In this document: in pieces, positions 13,241 to 14,079 of the stretch
Position numbering within the stretch: position 1 is the first letter of the stretch
Layout: each line of letters begins with the position of its first letter
DNA from: QNZT01 sp964573205
GTDB lineage: Bacteria; Campylobacterota; Campylobacteria; Campylobacterales; QNZT01
Assembly (NCBI GenBank): GCA_964573205.1
Contig: CAZNIT010000044.1
Span: forward strand, 1-14,079
Reading direction: 5' to 3'
Length of the DNA: 14,079 bases
Program-made: the position numbers and the translations under genes
Notes under the pieces: generated by a model
The model's database searches: none
What the model was told of the DNA's origin: nothing
Seen by the model: only the letters and a program-made list of their open reading frames with translations

Positions 13241-14058
13241 TAAGTGAGCGAGATTTTATAAAGCTACGGGATGTAGTATATAGAAGAAGCGGGATTTTCA
13301 TCGATGAGAAAAAATATACCACACTCTCAAGAAAGATAGAAGAGTACATGACAAAAAACGGTTATGAATCGTTTCGAACTTTCTTTCATGATATAAGATT
13401 CAATCAAAATAAGAGCATTTTCCAAGATCTTATCAACATAGTAACGGTGAACGAGACATATTTTTATAGAGAGAAGTATCAGTTTGAAACTCTTGTAAAT
13501 CAAGTTTTACCCGAACTTCATCAAATAAGAGCCGCAAACCAACCCATTCGCATCCTCTGTTCGCCGTCATCCACGGGTGAAGAACCCTACTCGATCGCTT
13601 TACACCTGCTCGATGAGGGTAAACTAATAGAAGAGAGAGATTTTGAGATTATCGGTTTAGATATCGACTCTACCGTTATCAATAAAGCCAAAATGGGAAA
13701 ATTTACAAAACGAAGCATTCAGTTTATCCCTTCCCACTTACTTTCAAAATATTTCACTCAAGAGGGAATGCTTTATCAGATCGCCGATTTTTTGACCGAT
13801 GTCATAGATTTTCGGGTCGTCAATGTCATGGATAAAATGCAGATGAAAAAGCTTGGAAAATTCGATGTCATATTTTCCAGAAATATGCTGATATATTTTG
13901 ACGATAGCAGCAGACGAGAGGTTGCTATGACATTTTACGAGATGCTAAATCCGGGAGGCTATGTATTTTTAGGTCATGCAGAGAGTATGAGCCGCATCGT
14001 TTCGATTTATGAGAGCCAAAAGCTTGGAGAATCGATCGTATATCAAAAAAACAGATAA
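13234..14058 (+). CDS. cheR: Chemoreceptor glutamate methyltransferase CheR
   Basis: A 274-residue SAM-dependent enzyme that methylates receptor glutamates, of normal family length. The N-terminal helical domain is 1-72. NETYFYRE at 73-80 matches the conserved NETXFFR motif. The SAM pocket is CSPSSTGEEPYSIA (109-122), with GLDID at 141-145 as the acidic loop binding the cofactor, and FSRNMLIYFD at 214-223. The usual W-S-A-G/A-C start of the SAM motif is changed to C-S-P-S here, while STGEEPYS is intact. The ATG at 13234 overlaps the HEAT gene, with GAAGAGG just before it. It has no TPR or other extension. The receptor lacks a C-terminal tether pentapeptide, so CheR must find it another way. 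Confidence 0.95.
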   Translation: MLISERDFIKLRDVVYRRSGIFIDEKKYTTLSRKIEEYMTKNGYESFRTFFHDIRFNQNKSIFQDLINIVTVNETYFYREKYQFETLVNQVLPELHQIRAANQPIRILCSPSSTGEEPYSIALHLLDEGKLIEERDFEIIGLDIDSTVINKAKMGKFTKRSIQFIPSHLLSKYFTQEGMLYQIADFLTDVIDFRVVNVMDKMQMKKLGKFDVIFSRNMLIYFDDSSRREVAMTFYEMLNPGGYVFLGHAESMSRIVSIYESQKLGESIVYQKNR

Positions 14059-14066
14059 GGAAAATT

Positions 14067-14079
14067 ATGCAAATAGAAG
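14067..14079 (+). CDS. Start of the next gene in the cluster (partial)
   Basis: AAGGA is followed 6-7 bases later by ATG at 14067, eight bases after the cheR stop. Only four codons (MQIE) are inside the window, so the product cannot be named. The spacing and direction indicate that the chemosensory operon continues to the right. Confidence 0.5.

Overview
The window looks like an AT-rich Campylobacterota (Epsilonproteobacteria) chromosome, of the free-living Sulfurimonas/Sulfurovum/Sulfuricurvum kind. The reasons are the lysine- and glutamate-rich proteins, the simple AAGGAG ribosome sites, and the style of the chemotaxis proteins and of a sigma-28 promoter. The genus is a guess. The window falls into two very different halves.

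Bases 1 to about 3280 are an accessory, repeat-rich segment. At the left edge are the first 12 codons of a mannose-1-phosphate guanylyltransferase gene read leftwards. Then follow four clusters holding 15 recognisable 22-nt REP elements. All fit one plan: a GGAG head, a 7-nt stem arm, a TTYA loop and a second 7-nt arm. Stem sequence depends on orientation. In the middle sits the probable cognate REP-associated tyrosine transposase (RAYT, 1545-2069). The clusters separate a GSU2403-type nucleotidyltransferase gene (246-1232, minus), the RAYT, a MntA/HepT-like nucleotidyltransferase/HEPN pair (2252-2924) whose HEPN half lacks its RNase motif, and a decayed remnant of a second GSU2403-type gene (3112-3278).

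A small secreted protein of unknown role (3287-3625, minus) marks the border.

Bases 3769 to the right edge are one co-directional chemosensory cluster. It starts with a near-consensus sigma-28 (FliA) promoter. The order is cheY-like, cheY-like, cheA without a receiver domain, an unusual protein that begins like a globin-coupled-sensor globin, a soluble receptor with two tandem signalling tips, a triple CheW-domain protein with an internal start before its third domain, cheB, a HEAT-repeat protein, cheR, and the start of a further gene. Most genes from cheA onward overlap or nearly touch.

Proposed working model (inference): the receptor has no membrane segment and no sensory domain, so the input may come from a separate soluble subunit, the globin-like protein encoded between cheA and the receptor. 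CheA and the CheW-domain protein would couple the tandem receptor to two CheY-like outputs. CheR and CheB would adjust receptor methylation. The HEAT protein is a possible scaffold or adaptation partner. The sigma-28 promoter ties the system to flagellar motility rather than to a purely non-motile function. This cluster is the best candidate here for an undescribed system.
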